Source of the DNA: an uncultured Ruminococcus sp.
Lineage (GTDB): Bacteria; Bacillota; Clostridia; Oscillospirales; Ruminococcaceae
Assembly: GCA_900543105.1 (NCBI GenBank)
Contig: UQQA01000144.1
Location: 1-5,773, forward strand
Direction of reading: 5' to 3'
Length of the DNA stretch: 5,773 nucleotides
A program made the position numbers and the translations under genes. Positions 1-5,042 of this stretch are shown here, piece after piece (position 1 is the stretch's first letter; each line of letters opens with the position of its first letter). Under the pieces are notes generated by a model. The model had not been told where the DNA came from. It did not search any database and saw only the letters and a program-made list of their open reading frames with translations.

Positions 1-125
1 TTTATAATACGGTATTAAGAAATTTTCCTCTTTTCTGCCCTAAATGTAAATTAACACATATCATTGATGTTGAAAAATTAGAAATCATAATCAAAAACTC
101 TGAAAAACAAAAGGAAGGATATTAA
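1..125 (+). CDS. Cysteine-rich KTR-domain protein, 3' end (5' end outside window)
   Basis: This reading frame is open from base 3 and ends with TAA at 123-125, giving about 40 residues of a protein that starts before the window. The visible part contains NFPLFCPKCK followed by a short hydrophobic/charged tail (IIDVEKLEI). This matches the second half of the small cysteine-rich KTR proteins of conjugative transposons, which are usually about 55-60 residues with two CPxC knuckles that probably bind one metal. From family knowledge, these genes commonly sit just downstream of tet(M) or other resistance genes in Tn916-type elements; their biochemical role is unknown. The stop codon directly abuts the ATG of the methyltransferase at 126, and that gene's ribosome binding site lies inside this frame, so the two are probably translationally coupled. 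The tail departs from the usual ending, so the 3' end may have been rebuilt when the next gene was acquired. Confidence 0.8.
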   Translation, partial: YNTVLRNFPLFCPKCKLTHIIDVEKLEIIIKNSEKQKEGY

Positions 126-1115
126 ATGAAACACTTACCTAAAAGTACACTTACGGAAATATTGAATGACCCATACGGATTTACTTACAAAGAAATGTCG
201 GAAGTAATTGGAGAGGATAAAGCAAGAGCCTTATATACGGAATTGTATAAACAGCCATTTCACAAAGAAAATCTATCAATATCAACAAAAAAAGTCTATA
301 AAAGTAGCGATACTGAAAAGTATGTTTATGAATTGAAAGATAACAGGTATATTGAAACGGTTTTTATTAAACGGCGAGATGGTGGGACTGTTTGCGTAAG
401 TACGCAAGTTGGTTGTTCTGTTGGCTGTATTTTTTGTGAGTCCGGACGCAATGGTTTTGTTCGTAATCTAACACCGTCTGAAATTGTGCAGCAGGTTGTA
501 TTGATACGTCAAAAAGTAAATCGTATCGTTTTTATGGGAATGGGAGAACCTTTATTCAATTACGACAACTTGATTGCAGCAATCCATATTCTTCGAGATA
601 GAAATGGACTTAACTTTCCAACCGACGGCATTACCGTATCAACAGTTGGTCCAGTTAATCAATTAAAAAAATTGCGCGAAGAACATCTAAAAATTCAGTT
701 GACAATATCTTTACATGCAGCAACACAGGCTGCGAGAAACTGTATCATTCCTCATATGCACATGTACGCTATTGAAGATGTTGTTAAGCAAGCATTGTCC
801 TATTCTCAAAGGCATAATCGAAAAGTGGTATTTGCGTATTTGCTTTTACCAGGTATAAATGACCGTTCCTCAGATATAAGGCAACTTGCAAAATGGTTTA
901 AGGGCAAAAATGTTATGATTAACGTGCTGCAATACAACCCGACGAGTAATTCAAAAATTAGAGCACCACAAAAACAAGAAATGGTTGCGTTCAAACATCA
1001 ATTAGAGCAAACAGGACTTGAAGTTACCATGAGAGTTTCTCATGGTAGAGAGATTAAAGCAGCTTGTGGACAGTTAGCTAATACATATAATAAAGCCAAA
1101 AAACAACAGAAATAA
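126..1115 (+). CDS. RlmN/Cfr-family radical-SAM 23S rRNA (A2503) methyltransferase
   Basis: 329 residues. The family methylates adenine 2503 in the ribosomal peptidyl-transferase centre: RlmN at C2 (housekeeping), Cfr at C8 (resistance to phenicols, lincosamides, oxazolidinones, pleuromutilins and streptogramin A). Visible motifs are the radical-SAM CxxxCxxC (C97, C101, C104) that holds the 4Fe-4S cluster, the resolving cysteine seven residues earlier (C90), GMGEPL (138-143), SLHA (195-198), LPGIND (241-246), NPTS (271-274) and the methyl-carrying cysteine in AACGQL (C314). All catalytic cysteines are present, so the enzyme should be active. The GEPL motif is RlmN-like (Cfr proteins I recall have GEAL), but the N-terminal domain is short and the position after the third cysteine reads ESGRNGF, unlike the usual CATG/CSTA versions. 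AAGGAAGGA at 111-119 with 6-base spacing supports the ATG. The gene is AT-rich compared with the genes downstream, as expected of imported cargo. C2 or C8 specificity cannot be decided here. Confidence 0.88.
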   Translation: MKHLPKSTLTEILNDPYGFTYKEMSEVIGEDKARALYTELYKQPFHKENLSISTKKVYKSSDTEKYVYELKDNRYIETVFIKRRDGGTVCVSTQVGCSVGCIFCESGRNGFVRNLTPSEIVQQVVLIRQKVNRIVFMGMGEPLFNYDNLIAAIHILRDRNGLNFPTDGITVSTVGPVNQLKKLREEHLKIQLTISLHAATQAARNCIIPHMHMYAIEDVVKQALSYSQRHNRKVVFAYLLLPGINDRSSDIRQLAKWFKGKNVMINVLQYNPTSNSKIRAPQKQEMVAFKHQLEQTGLEVTMRVSHGREIKAACGQLANTYNKAKKQQK

Positions 1116-1145
1116 TTTAATTAAAAGAGCCAGACGCACAGACGC

Positions 1146-1194
1146 AGAGCCGATAATATGCAGTTTGAAATACTGCTGTTATCGGCTCTTTTTT
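1146..1194 (+). terminator. Intrinsic terminator after the methyltransferase gene
   Basis: A perfect 11-bp stem, AGAGCCGATAA (1146-1156) with TTATCGGCTCT (1179-1189), has an inner GCAGT/ACTGC stem and runs into six T residues (1189-1194). It lies about 30 bases after the methyltransferase stop. Just upstream, AAAAGAGCC (1123-1131) could pair with GGCTCTTTT (1184-1192) instead, so it may act as a controllable attenuator. An exact tandem repeat of CAGACGCA (1131-1146) separates the two competing segments. Confidence 0.85.
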
Positions 1195-1210
1195 GATTTA
1201 ATTTGTGCCC

Positions 1211-1364
1211 CCAATAACCATATTGGAGCAAAATCAGAACTGTTGCTTGTCGTTCTTTGATTTCCGCAGCAGCTTTGAAAAATCAAAGCCGCCGTTTCTT
1301 TTTATCTTCTAATGAAATGACGCGGTATCACTGTTAAAAGCGGCGGCTAAAGGAGGTAGCCGCC
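1211..1364 (+). promoter_or_regulatory. Structured leader with the ribosome binding site in a hairpin loop
   Basis: The stretch between the terminator and the ATG at 1365 holds no gene but several exact inverted repeats: CCAATA/TATTGG (1211-1216, 1221-1226, loop ACCA), CTTTGATTT/AAATCAAAG (1255-1263, 1280-1288), and GGCGGCTA/TAGCCGCC (1342-1349, 1357-1364). The last encloses AAGGAGG (1350-1356) as its 7-base loop and ends at the base before the ATG. An upstream segment, AGCCGCCG (1287-1294), is complementary to CGGCGGCT (1341-1348) and so competes with the 3' arm. This is the layout of a two-state translational switch, although no known riboswitch class was recognised. Confidence 0.5.
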
Positions 1365-1475
1365 ATGAAGCACATACCATATCGACAAAATCCGACGGTC
1401 ATTGACACATCAAAAAAAGCCCGACCACCGCCGGGGAAAACTACGTCTATCAATATGAACTGTCTAATCATCTGA
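1365..1475 (+). CDS. Small hypothetical ORF, possibly a frameshifted gene or leader peptide
   Basis: 36 residues starting MKHIPYRQNPTVIDT, with a perfect AAGGAGG ribosome binding site 8 bases before the ATG. It is not recognised as a known family with certainty. After a run of seven A residues (1412-1418) the frame soon stops (TGA 1473-1475), but the -1 frame continues with protein-like sequence (ENYVYQYELSNHL, then NTAYNTYTSVRAFRTGVF) to a stop at 1793-1795. Three readings are possible: a single-base deletion in a once longer gene, programmed -1 slippage at the A AAA AAA heptamer, or a true short leader peptide. The extended frame runs out of frame into the sigma-factor gene, so the real product, if any, probably ended near 1540. 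Its position just ahead of the sigma gene and among attenuator-like hairpins would suit a leader peptide. Confidence 0.4.
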   Translation: MKHIPYRQNPTVIDTSKKARPPPGKTTSINMNCLII

Positions 1476-1495
1476 ATACCGCTTACAATACCTAT

Positions 1496-1529
1496 ACGTC
1501 TGTCCGGGCTTTTCGGACAGGCGTATTTT
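1496..1529 (+). terminator. Hairpin, possible attenuator
   Basis: ACGTCTGTCCG (1496-1506) pairs with CGGACAGGCGT (1514-1524), 11 pairs including one U-G wobble, across a 7-base loop, and is followed by ATTTT. The T-tract is short, so termination may be partial. It lies upstream of the sigma-factor gene, where a weak or regulated terminator would limit readthrough from the methyltransferase region. Confidence 0.5.
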
Positions 1530-1548
1530 GCTGCTCAAAAAATTTTTT

Positions 1549-1581
1549 GAAAAAAATCCGAAAATCTTCGGCGTTTTTTTC
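1549..1581. terminator. Bidirectional intrinsic terminator upstream of the sigma-factor gene
   Basis: A core stem CCGAA (1558-1562)/TTCGG (1567-1571) with a 4-base AATC loop is flanked by a run of seven A (1550-1556) and a run of seven T (1574-1580). It can therefore terminate in either direction. Immediately before it, TCAAAAAATTTTTTGA (1535-1550) is a perfect 16-base palindrome. A further CCCC/GGGG hairpin (1596-1610) lies between this and the sigma-factor start. Together with the hairpin at 1496 this makes a stack of transcription barriers in front of the sigma gene. Confidence 0.6.
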
Positions 1582-1650
1582 AAAAGGCAGTATTGCCCCG
1601 CGAAAAGGGGGAAGCACCACCAACTTTCCAACGAGAAAGGAGGTGAGAAT

Positions 1651-2091
1651 GTGGAACCTAATAGCAGGGAGTTTTACAAACAATGTGCTTTTCAGAAGTT
1701 TTGTAATACGGTGCTGCACAATGAAGCGTGTGACGCTCACAGGGAGCTGCACAGGCATAAGGCAAGGGAAGTCACCTTTTCCGATTTGCCCTTAGACGAA
1801 GCGCGGCAGCTTCATACCTTTGATGAATATTTCAAACGGGAAACCGCCGAAACCGTCTTTGAGAAAGCCGGGAAGAAAATCACGCCGAAGCTGCTTCTTG
1901 AAGCAATCCGTACTTTGCCGGAAGAAAAGCGCAAAGCCGTACTCCTGTACTATTTCGAGGGAATGAACGACACCGAGATTGCGAAGTTGTTCAATACATC
2001 GAGAAGCACGATACAGTACAGGCGGACAAGCTCTTTTGAGAAATTAAGAAAATATCTGGAGGAAAATGCTGATGAATGGGACGAATGGTAA
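1651..2091 (+). CDS. Sigma-70 family RNA polymerase sigma factor, Tn916 Orf7-like
   Basis: 146 residues from GTG 1651, chosen because AAAGGAGGTGA (1636-1646) lies at ideal spacing; the frame is open further upstream to 1528, but that part is low-complexity leader. The C-terminal half is a clear sigma region 4: ALLLEAIRTLPEEKR-like segment, then LLYYFEGMNDTEIAKLF and the recognition helix NTSRSTIQYRRTSSFEKLR (about residues 81-136). The N-terminal half has no strongly recognisable core-binding region 2, as in Tn916 Orf7, which is of similar length. In Tn916 this protein activates transcription of conjugation genes when readthrough from the tetracycline-resistance region reaches it; the same role is inferred here. 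Its end overlaps the next gene by 20 bases, so the two are translationally coupled. It is likely regulated by the hairpins in the leader at 1211-1581. Confidence 0.88.
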   Translation: MEPNSREFYKQCAFQKFCNTVLHNEACDAHRELHRHKAREVTFSDLPLDEARQLHTFDEYFKRETAETVFEKAGKKITPKLLLEAIRTLPEEKRKAVLLYYFEGMNDTEIAKLFNTSRSTIQYRRTSSFEKLRKYLEENADEWDEW

Positions 2092-2332
2092 CGAACCCGG
2101 CTACCCGGAAAATGCCCTTGTTCCCTATCCTGTCATTGTGGCAGCGACAAAGGGTGACCCGGACGCCATGAAGATTGTCTTGCAGCATTTTAGCGGCTAC
2201 ATAGCCCGCCTCTCCATGCGGAAGCTGTACGACGAGCGCGGGAACGTCTATTTCGGCGTAGACCACGACATTCGGGAACGGCTGCAAGCAAAACTGATGA
2301 TGGCTGTCCTCACCTTTAGGACAGAGGAATAA
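2072..2332 (+). CDS. Helix-turn-helix domain protein, Tn916 Orf8-like
   Basis: 86 residues if started at ATG 2072, which sits 9 bases after GGAGG (2058-2062); an ATG at 2066 is possible but only 3 bases from that site. Features are a helical start PYPVIVAATKGDPDAM (KGD..AM motif), then LQHFSGYIARLS, then YFGVDHDIRERLQAKLMMAV. This pattern matches the small helix-turn-helix proteins always found after the Orf7-like sigma factor in Tn916-type elements; the domain resembles the N-terminal end of sigma factors. It probably works with the sigma factor, perhaps supplying the missing part of the polymerase-binding surface, but this is inference. It overlaps the sigma gene by 20 bases, which suggests that both are made from one mRNA in fixed ratio. 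Confidence 0.83.
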   Translation: MNGTNGNEPGYPENALVPYPVIVAATKGDPDAMKIVLQHFSGYIARLSMRKLYDERGNVYFGVDHDIRERLQAKLMMAVLTFRTEE

Positions 2333-2745
2333 CCGCAACGGCGGCGGGACGCTTTCTCTCACCCCCTTTTCCGTTCCGCTGTTGACGCGGGTAGCACAGC
2401 CATTTTGAACCTTGAAAAAGAAAGCGGCGCAAGATAACGGCGGCGCAGCATAGGGCAAATCGGATACGTTCCTTTTGCGCCGAGCCATACGGCGGGTGCG
2501 CCATGACGCTATCCGGGCGAGGTTATCACCGCCCGGACAGCCGAGCGACCAACACCGCGCCGGAAAGCAAGTGTAGCGGTTTGCGGGCAACGACACGCAG
2601 AATATACAATGATACTTCCTTACAGCCACAGTCCGAGCGTTAAGAGCGTCGCAGGCAATGGGTAGGGCTGCATGAGAACCATGCCGGGGTGAAATTCCCA
2701 TGAGGTTATGCTAATAACCGTCCGATTAAAGCCTTTGTTTTATTG
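2333..2745. other. Gene-free structured region, candidate oriT or structured RNA
   Basis: No convincing gene is seen in these 413 bases; frames open on the minus strand look like chance products of GC-rich DNA. The region is dense in inverted repeats: two copies of GGCGCA (2426-2431, 2442-2447) face two copies of TGCGCC (2476-2481, 2497-2502) and could nest; TCCGGGCG/CGCCCGGA (2512-2519, 2530-2537) is an exact 8-bp hairpin; and three hairpins follow head to tail: GCATG/CATGC (2670-2684), GGG/CCC (2687-2699) and GGTTAT/ATAACC with loop GCTA (2704-2719). A transfer origin, a replication origin or a noncoding RNA are all possible. No known RNA family or nick consensus was recognised with confidence. 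Confidence 0.45.
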
Positions 2746-2768
2746 AATAGTGGACTTGCTGCTATTCA
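2744..2768. repeat. 7-bp inverted repeat upstream of the TnpW-like gene, possible operator
   Basis: TGAATAG (2744-2750) and CTATTCA (2762-2768) form an exact inverted repeat around an 11-base spacer. It lies just before a TATTAT-like -10 element (2776-2781) and about 40 bases before the TnpW-like start. The position suits an operator or a recombinase-accessory binding site, but no matching -35 box is strong. Confidence 0.35.
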
Positions 2769-2809
2769 TAGACTGTATTATATGTTTGCGAAAGAAAGGG
2801 GGATTTTCT

Positions 2810-2977
2810 TTGACGCAAAACCAAACGCCCGTTACCACAACGGAGCATAAAATCGGAAAAGTTACTTACCTTGTATGTTCGTCCGCAAGTGAACGCGCAA
2901 CGGACACACTGGATAAAAAGATAAAAAAGCTCATTCGCAAAGACATGGAGCTGAACCCCGCAAACGCCCGAAAATAG
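2810..2977 (+). CDS. tnpW: Transposon-encoded protein TnpW-like
   Basis: 55 residues from TTG 2810, preceded by AAAGAAAGGGGG (2791-2802). The frame is open back to an ATG at 2750, but those extra 20 residues carry a hydrophobic, cysteine-containing stretch not seen in the family and have no ribosome binding site. The body has the TnpW signature: TTTEHKIGKVTYLV, then SSASERATDTLDKKIKKLI and a short charged tail. TnpW was named from the Tn4451 group, where the gene sits near the large serine recombinase gene; its function is not established. Its position directly before the recombinase suggests a helper or regulator of recombination. The stop codon TAG (2975-2977) lies inside a terminator hairpin, and the recombinase has its own promoter, so the two may be controlled separately. 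Confidence 0.8.
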   Translation: MTQNQTPVTTTEHKIGKVTYLVCSSASERATDTLDKKIKKLIRKDMELNPANARK

Positions 2978-2987
2978 GGCGTTTCTT
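2962..2987 (+). terminator. Terminator overlapping the tnpW stop codon
   Basis: AAACGCCC (2962-2969) and GGGCGTTT (2977-2984) form an exact 8-bp stem with a 7-base loop, followed by CTT. The last codons and the stop of the TnpW-like gene are within the hairpin, so a translating ribosome would disturb it and could let transcription pass on to the recombinase. Confidence 0.6.
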
Positions 2988-2999
2988 CACATTTTATAC

Positions 3000-3028
3000 A
3001 TGACACAGGCAGCGGTATGTGGTATAAT
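3000..3028 (+). promoter_or_regulatory. Promoter of the large serine recombinase
   Basis: ATGACA (3000-3005) and TATAAT (3023-3028) are separated by exactly 17 bases. The -10 box is consensus and has an extended TG motif one base upstream (3020-3021). It fires about 50 bases before the recombinase ATG and just after the tnpW terminator. Confidence 0.8.
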
Positions 3029-3077
3029 ATAGACAGTACAAATACCATGCTTGTCTGTCGTCGGAAAGGAGGACAAA

Positions 3078-4754
3078 ATGTTACAGACAGACAAGATTAC
3101 CGCTTTATATTGCAGATTGAGCCAGGAAGATATGCAGGCCGGGGAAAGCGAGAGCATACAGAACCAAAAGCTGATTTTACAAAAGTACGCTGACGAACAC
3201 CACTTTTTCAATACGCGCTTTTTTGTAGACGACGGATTTTCCGGCGTGAGTTTCGAGCGTGAGGGGCTTCAAGCCATGCTGCATGAGGTTGAAGCCGGGA
3301 ACGTGGCGACCGTCATAACAAAAGACCTTTCCCGTCTGGGACGCAATTATCTGAAAACCGGCGAACTGATAGAGATTGTTTTCCCCGAATATGAAGTGCG
3401 CTACATTGCCATTAACGACGGTGTAGACACAGCGAGGGAAGATAACGAGTTTACCCCTCTGCGGAACTGGTTCAACGAGTTTTACGCCCGCGACACCTCA
3501 AAGAAAATCCGGGCTGTTAAACAGGCAAAGGCACAGAAAGGCGAGCGTGTCAACGGCGAAGTGCCGTATGGTTACATAGCCGACCCAAACGACCGCAATC
3601 ATCTATTGCCCGACCCGGAAACGGCGCACATTGTAAAACAGATTTTCGCTATGTATGTGCGCGGCGACCGTATCTGCGAAATCCAGAACTGGCTACGGGA
3701 ACATGAGGTACTTACTGTTTCAGAACTGCGCTACCGTCGTTCCGGCAGTTGCCGCCACCCGCGCCCGCACCCGACCTGTATTTATAACTGGCCGGATAAG
3801 ACACTGTATGATATTCTTGGACGCAAAGAATATTTGGGGCATACCATTACGGGCAAGAGCTATAAGGTATCTTACAAATCGAAAAAGACGAAAAAGAACC
3901 CGGAGGAAAAGCAATACTTTTTCCCCAACACGCACGAACCTTTGATTGACGAAGAAACCTTTGACCTTGCACAGAAACGGATTGCTACCAAACACCGCCC
4001 TACAAAGGTTGATGAAATTGACATTTTTTCGGGACTTCTCTTTTGTGGGGATTGCGGCTATAAAATGTATCTGCAACAGGGAGCCGGGACACTGGAACGC
4101 AAACACGCCTACACTTGCGGAAAGTACCGAAACAGGATAAGGACTGGCGAGCTTTGCACTACCCATTATATCCGAAAGAGCGTCCTTAAAGAACTTGTCC
4201 TTGCTGATTTACAGAGGGTGCTGTCCTATGTGAAAGAGCATGAACAGGAGTTTATCGAAACCGCCAACGAGTGCAGCGCAAAGGCAGTACAAAAGACGCT
4301 GACACAGCAGCGGAAAGAGCTTGACAAGGCGCAGAGCCGCATTAGCGAGCTGAACATCTTATTCCGCAAGCTCTACGAGGACAACGCTTTAGGGAAACTT
4401 TCAGATGAACAATTTGCTTTTCTGACTTCCGGCTATGATGAAGAAAAAAAGACGCTGACCCGGAGGATTGCGGAGCTGTCACAGGAAATCGACAACGCCA
4501 CCGAGCGCAGCGCGGACGTGAAAAGGTTTGTCGCACTGGTACGCAGATACACCGCCATTACCGAACTGACCTACGAAAACGTCCATGAATTTATTGACCG
4601 TATTCTTATTCACGAACTGGATAAGGAAACGAACACCCGCAAAATCGAAATCTTTTATAGCTTTGTCGGCAGAGTTGATACGGGCGACAAGCCTACCGAA
4701 AGTATCTCCTATTTCAGACAGATAGGAGCCGACGTAAAGAGTTATGCTATCTAA
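3078..4754 (+). CDS. Large serine recombinase (TndX/TnpX type) of the mobile element
   Basis: 558 residues. It cuts and rejoins DNA at the element ends through a phosphoserine link, giving excision as a circle and reintegration. The start ATG 3078 is set by AAGGAGG (3066-3072) at 5-base spacing; an upstream in-frame ATG at 3051 has no such site. Domains in order: resolvase catalytic domain (about 6-150) with nucleophile S15 in YCRLSQED and the active-site arginine loop TKDLSRLGRN (81-90); recombinase DNA-binding domain (about 160-300) with VPYGY; zinc ribbon (C323, C326, C347, C360); coiled coil (about 403-478); and a C-terminal domain of the DUF4368 kind ending in RKIEIFYSFVG. All expected parts are present and the length is close to TndX of Tn5397 (533), so it is probably active. 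It lies at the element end, as these genes usually do, with its own promoter at 3000. Known relatives use a GA core dinucleotide. Confidence 0.93.
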   Translation: MLQTDKITALYCRLSQEDMQAGESESIQNQKLILQKYADEHHFFNTRFFVDDGFSGVSFEREGLQAMLHEVEAGNVATVITKDLSRLGRNYLKTGELIEIVFPEYEVRYIAINDGVDTAREDNEFTPLRNWFNEFYARDTSKKIRAVKQAKAQKGERVNGEVPYGYIADPNDRNHLLPDPETAHIVKQIFAMYVRGDRICEIQNWLREHEVLTVSELRYRRSGSCRHPRPHPTCIYNWPDKTLYDILGRKEYLGHTITGKSYKVSYKSKKTKKNPEEKQYFFPNTHEPLIDEETFDLAQKRIATKHRPTKVDEIDIFSGLLFCGDCGYKMYLQQGAGTLERKHAYTCGKYRNRIRTGELCTTHYIRKSVLKELVLADLQRVLSYVKEHEQEFIETANECSAKAVQKTLTQQRKELDKAQSRISELNILFRKLYEDNALGKLSDEQFAFLTSGYDEEKKTLTRRIAELSQEIDNATERSADVKRFVALVRRYTAITELTYENVHEFIDRILIHELDKETNTRKIEIFYSFVGRVDTGDKPTESISYFRQIGADVKSYAI

Positions 4755-4762
4755 CATACATC

Positions 4763-4814
4763 AAAAAGAGGTAAGATAACGCCCTCTGCAAAAAAGGTTA
4801 CGTTATCTTACCTC
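4763..4814 (-). terminator. Minus-strand terminator / inverted repeat at the element end
   Basis: GAGGTAAGATAACG (4768-4781) and its exact complement CGTTATCTTACCTC (4801-4814) form a 14-bp stem with a 19-base loop. Read on the minus strand, the hairpin is followed directly by five T residues (plus-strand A run 4763-4767), the form of an intrinsic terminator for transcription entering from the flanking DNA. The plus strand has no T-tract, so the effect is one-way. The outer ends of the arms are GA and TC, so it may also mark the recombinase recognition site. Confidence 0.65.
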
Positions 4815-4994
4815 AACAAAGTTCGTGCCTGTGTATCCGTCATCGCAATAAAAATCTACAATTTGAATCTGATTGGCTTTGCAATACTGCTTGTGAATTG
4901 TTATCTGCGTTTCGATTGATATGCTCATTCCGTCATTGACATCATCATCGGAAAGTCGGCAATAACAAGCAGCTTTGTACATTTTCTGTTCCAT
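4803..4994 (-). pseudogene. Serine recombinase, N-terminal fragment interrupted by the element
   Basis: 63 residues beginning MEQKMYKAACYCRLSDDD, with the catalytic serine S15 in YCRLS, ending DDGYTGTNF followed by four residues (VEVR) and a stop contributed by the element sequence. AAAGGA lies about 9 bases before the ATG (4992-4994), which is therefore preferred over the ATG at 5042. The resolvase domain normally continues for about 100 more residues and the whole protein for about 400-500; everything after NF is missing. The remainder should lie beyond the left end of the inserted element. It is a different recombinase from the intact one at 3078, and the two are on opposite strands. The gene belonged to the older element, together with the two genes at 5088 and 5266, and is no longer functional in this form. 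Confidence 0.85.
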
Positions 4995-5009
4995 AATAGT
5001 TTTCCTTTC

Positions 5010-5038
5010 ATTATGGACCAGAGAGTAATGTTTGTCAA
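5010..5038 (-). promoter_or_regulatory. Second (proximal) promoter of the interrupted recombinase
   Basis: On the minus strand, TTGACA (5033-5038) and CATAAT (5010-5015) are spaced by 17 bases, 33 bases downstream of another consensus promoter. The transcript would start very close to the ribosome binding site of the fragment at 4994. Confidence 0.6.
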
Positions 5039-5042
5039 TCAC

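Larger units (their letters stand above)
1..4814 (+). mobile_element. Right-hand part of a Tn916/Tn4451-hybrid integrative element (left end outside window)
   Basis: The order KTR protein, cargo methyltransferase, Orf7-like sigma factor, Orf8-like protein, TnpW, large serine recombinase is that of the regulatory and recombination end of Firmicutes conjugative or mobilizable elements. The right boundary is inferred: a second serine recombinase gene on the other strand runs normally until about 4815-4820 and then enters unrelated sequence. A GA dinucleotide (TC on the plus strand, 4813-4814) at the outer edge of a 14-bp inverted repeat is the best candidate core. The left end and the conjugation genes are not in view, so whether it is self-transmissible is unknown. 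Confidence 0.7.

Noticed and set aside
1131..1146. Tandem CAGACGCA as a CRISPR-like repeat
   Set aside because: Only two adjacent copies with no spacers; no cas genes are in the window.
1402..1430. TTGACA at 1402-1407 as a promoter -35 box
   Set aside because: No acceptable -10 box follows at 15-19 bases (GC-rich sequence instead).
1528..1650. Extension of the sigma-factor gene upstream to ATG 1528
   Set aside because: The sequence is the A/T-rich terminator region, and a near-perfect ribosome binding site supports GTG 1651 instead.
2497..2510. GTGCGCC as a possible group II intron start
   Set aside because: The rest of the intron consensus, domain V and any reverse transcriptase are absent.
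1991..2701. Long minus-strand open frame of 236 codons
   Set aside because: It runs antisense through the sigma-factor and HTH genes and the hairpin block, has no ribosome binding site and no recognisable domain; GC-rich sequence explains the openness.
2680..2720. Resemblance of GGGGTGAAATTCCC to part of FMN or cobalamin riboswitches
   Set aside because: The other conserved parts of either riboswitch are missing, and no biosynthesis or transport gene follows.
3720..4166. Minus-strand open frame of 148 codons inside the recombinase
   Set aside because: It is antisense to a well-supported recombinase gene and has no motif of its own.
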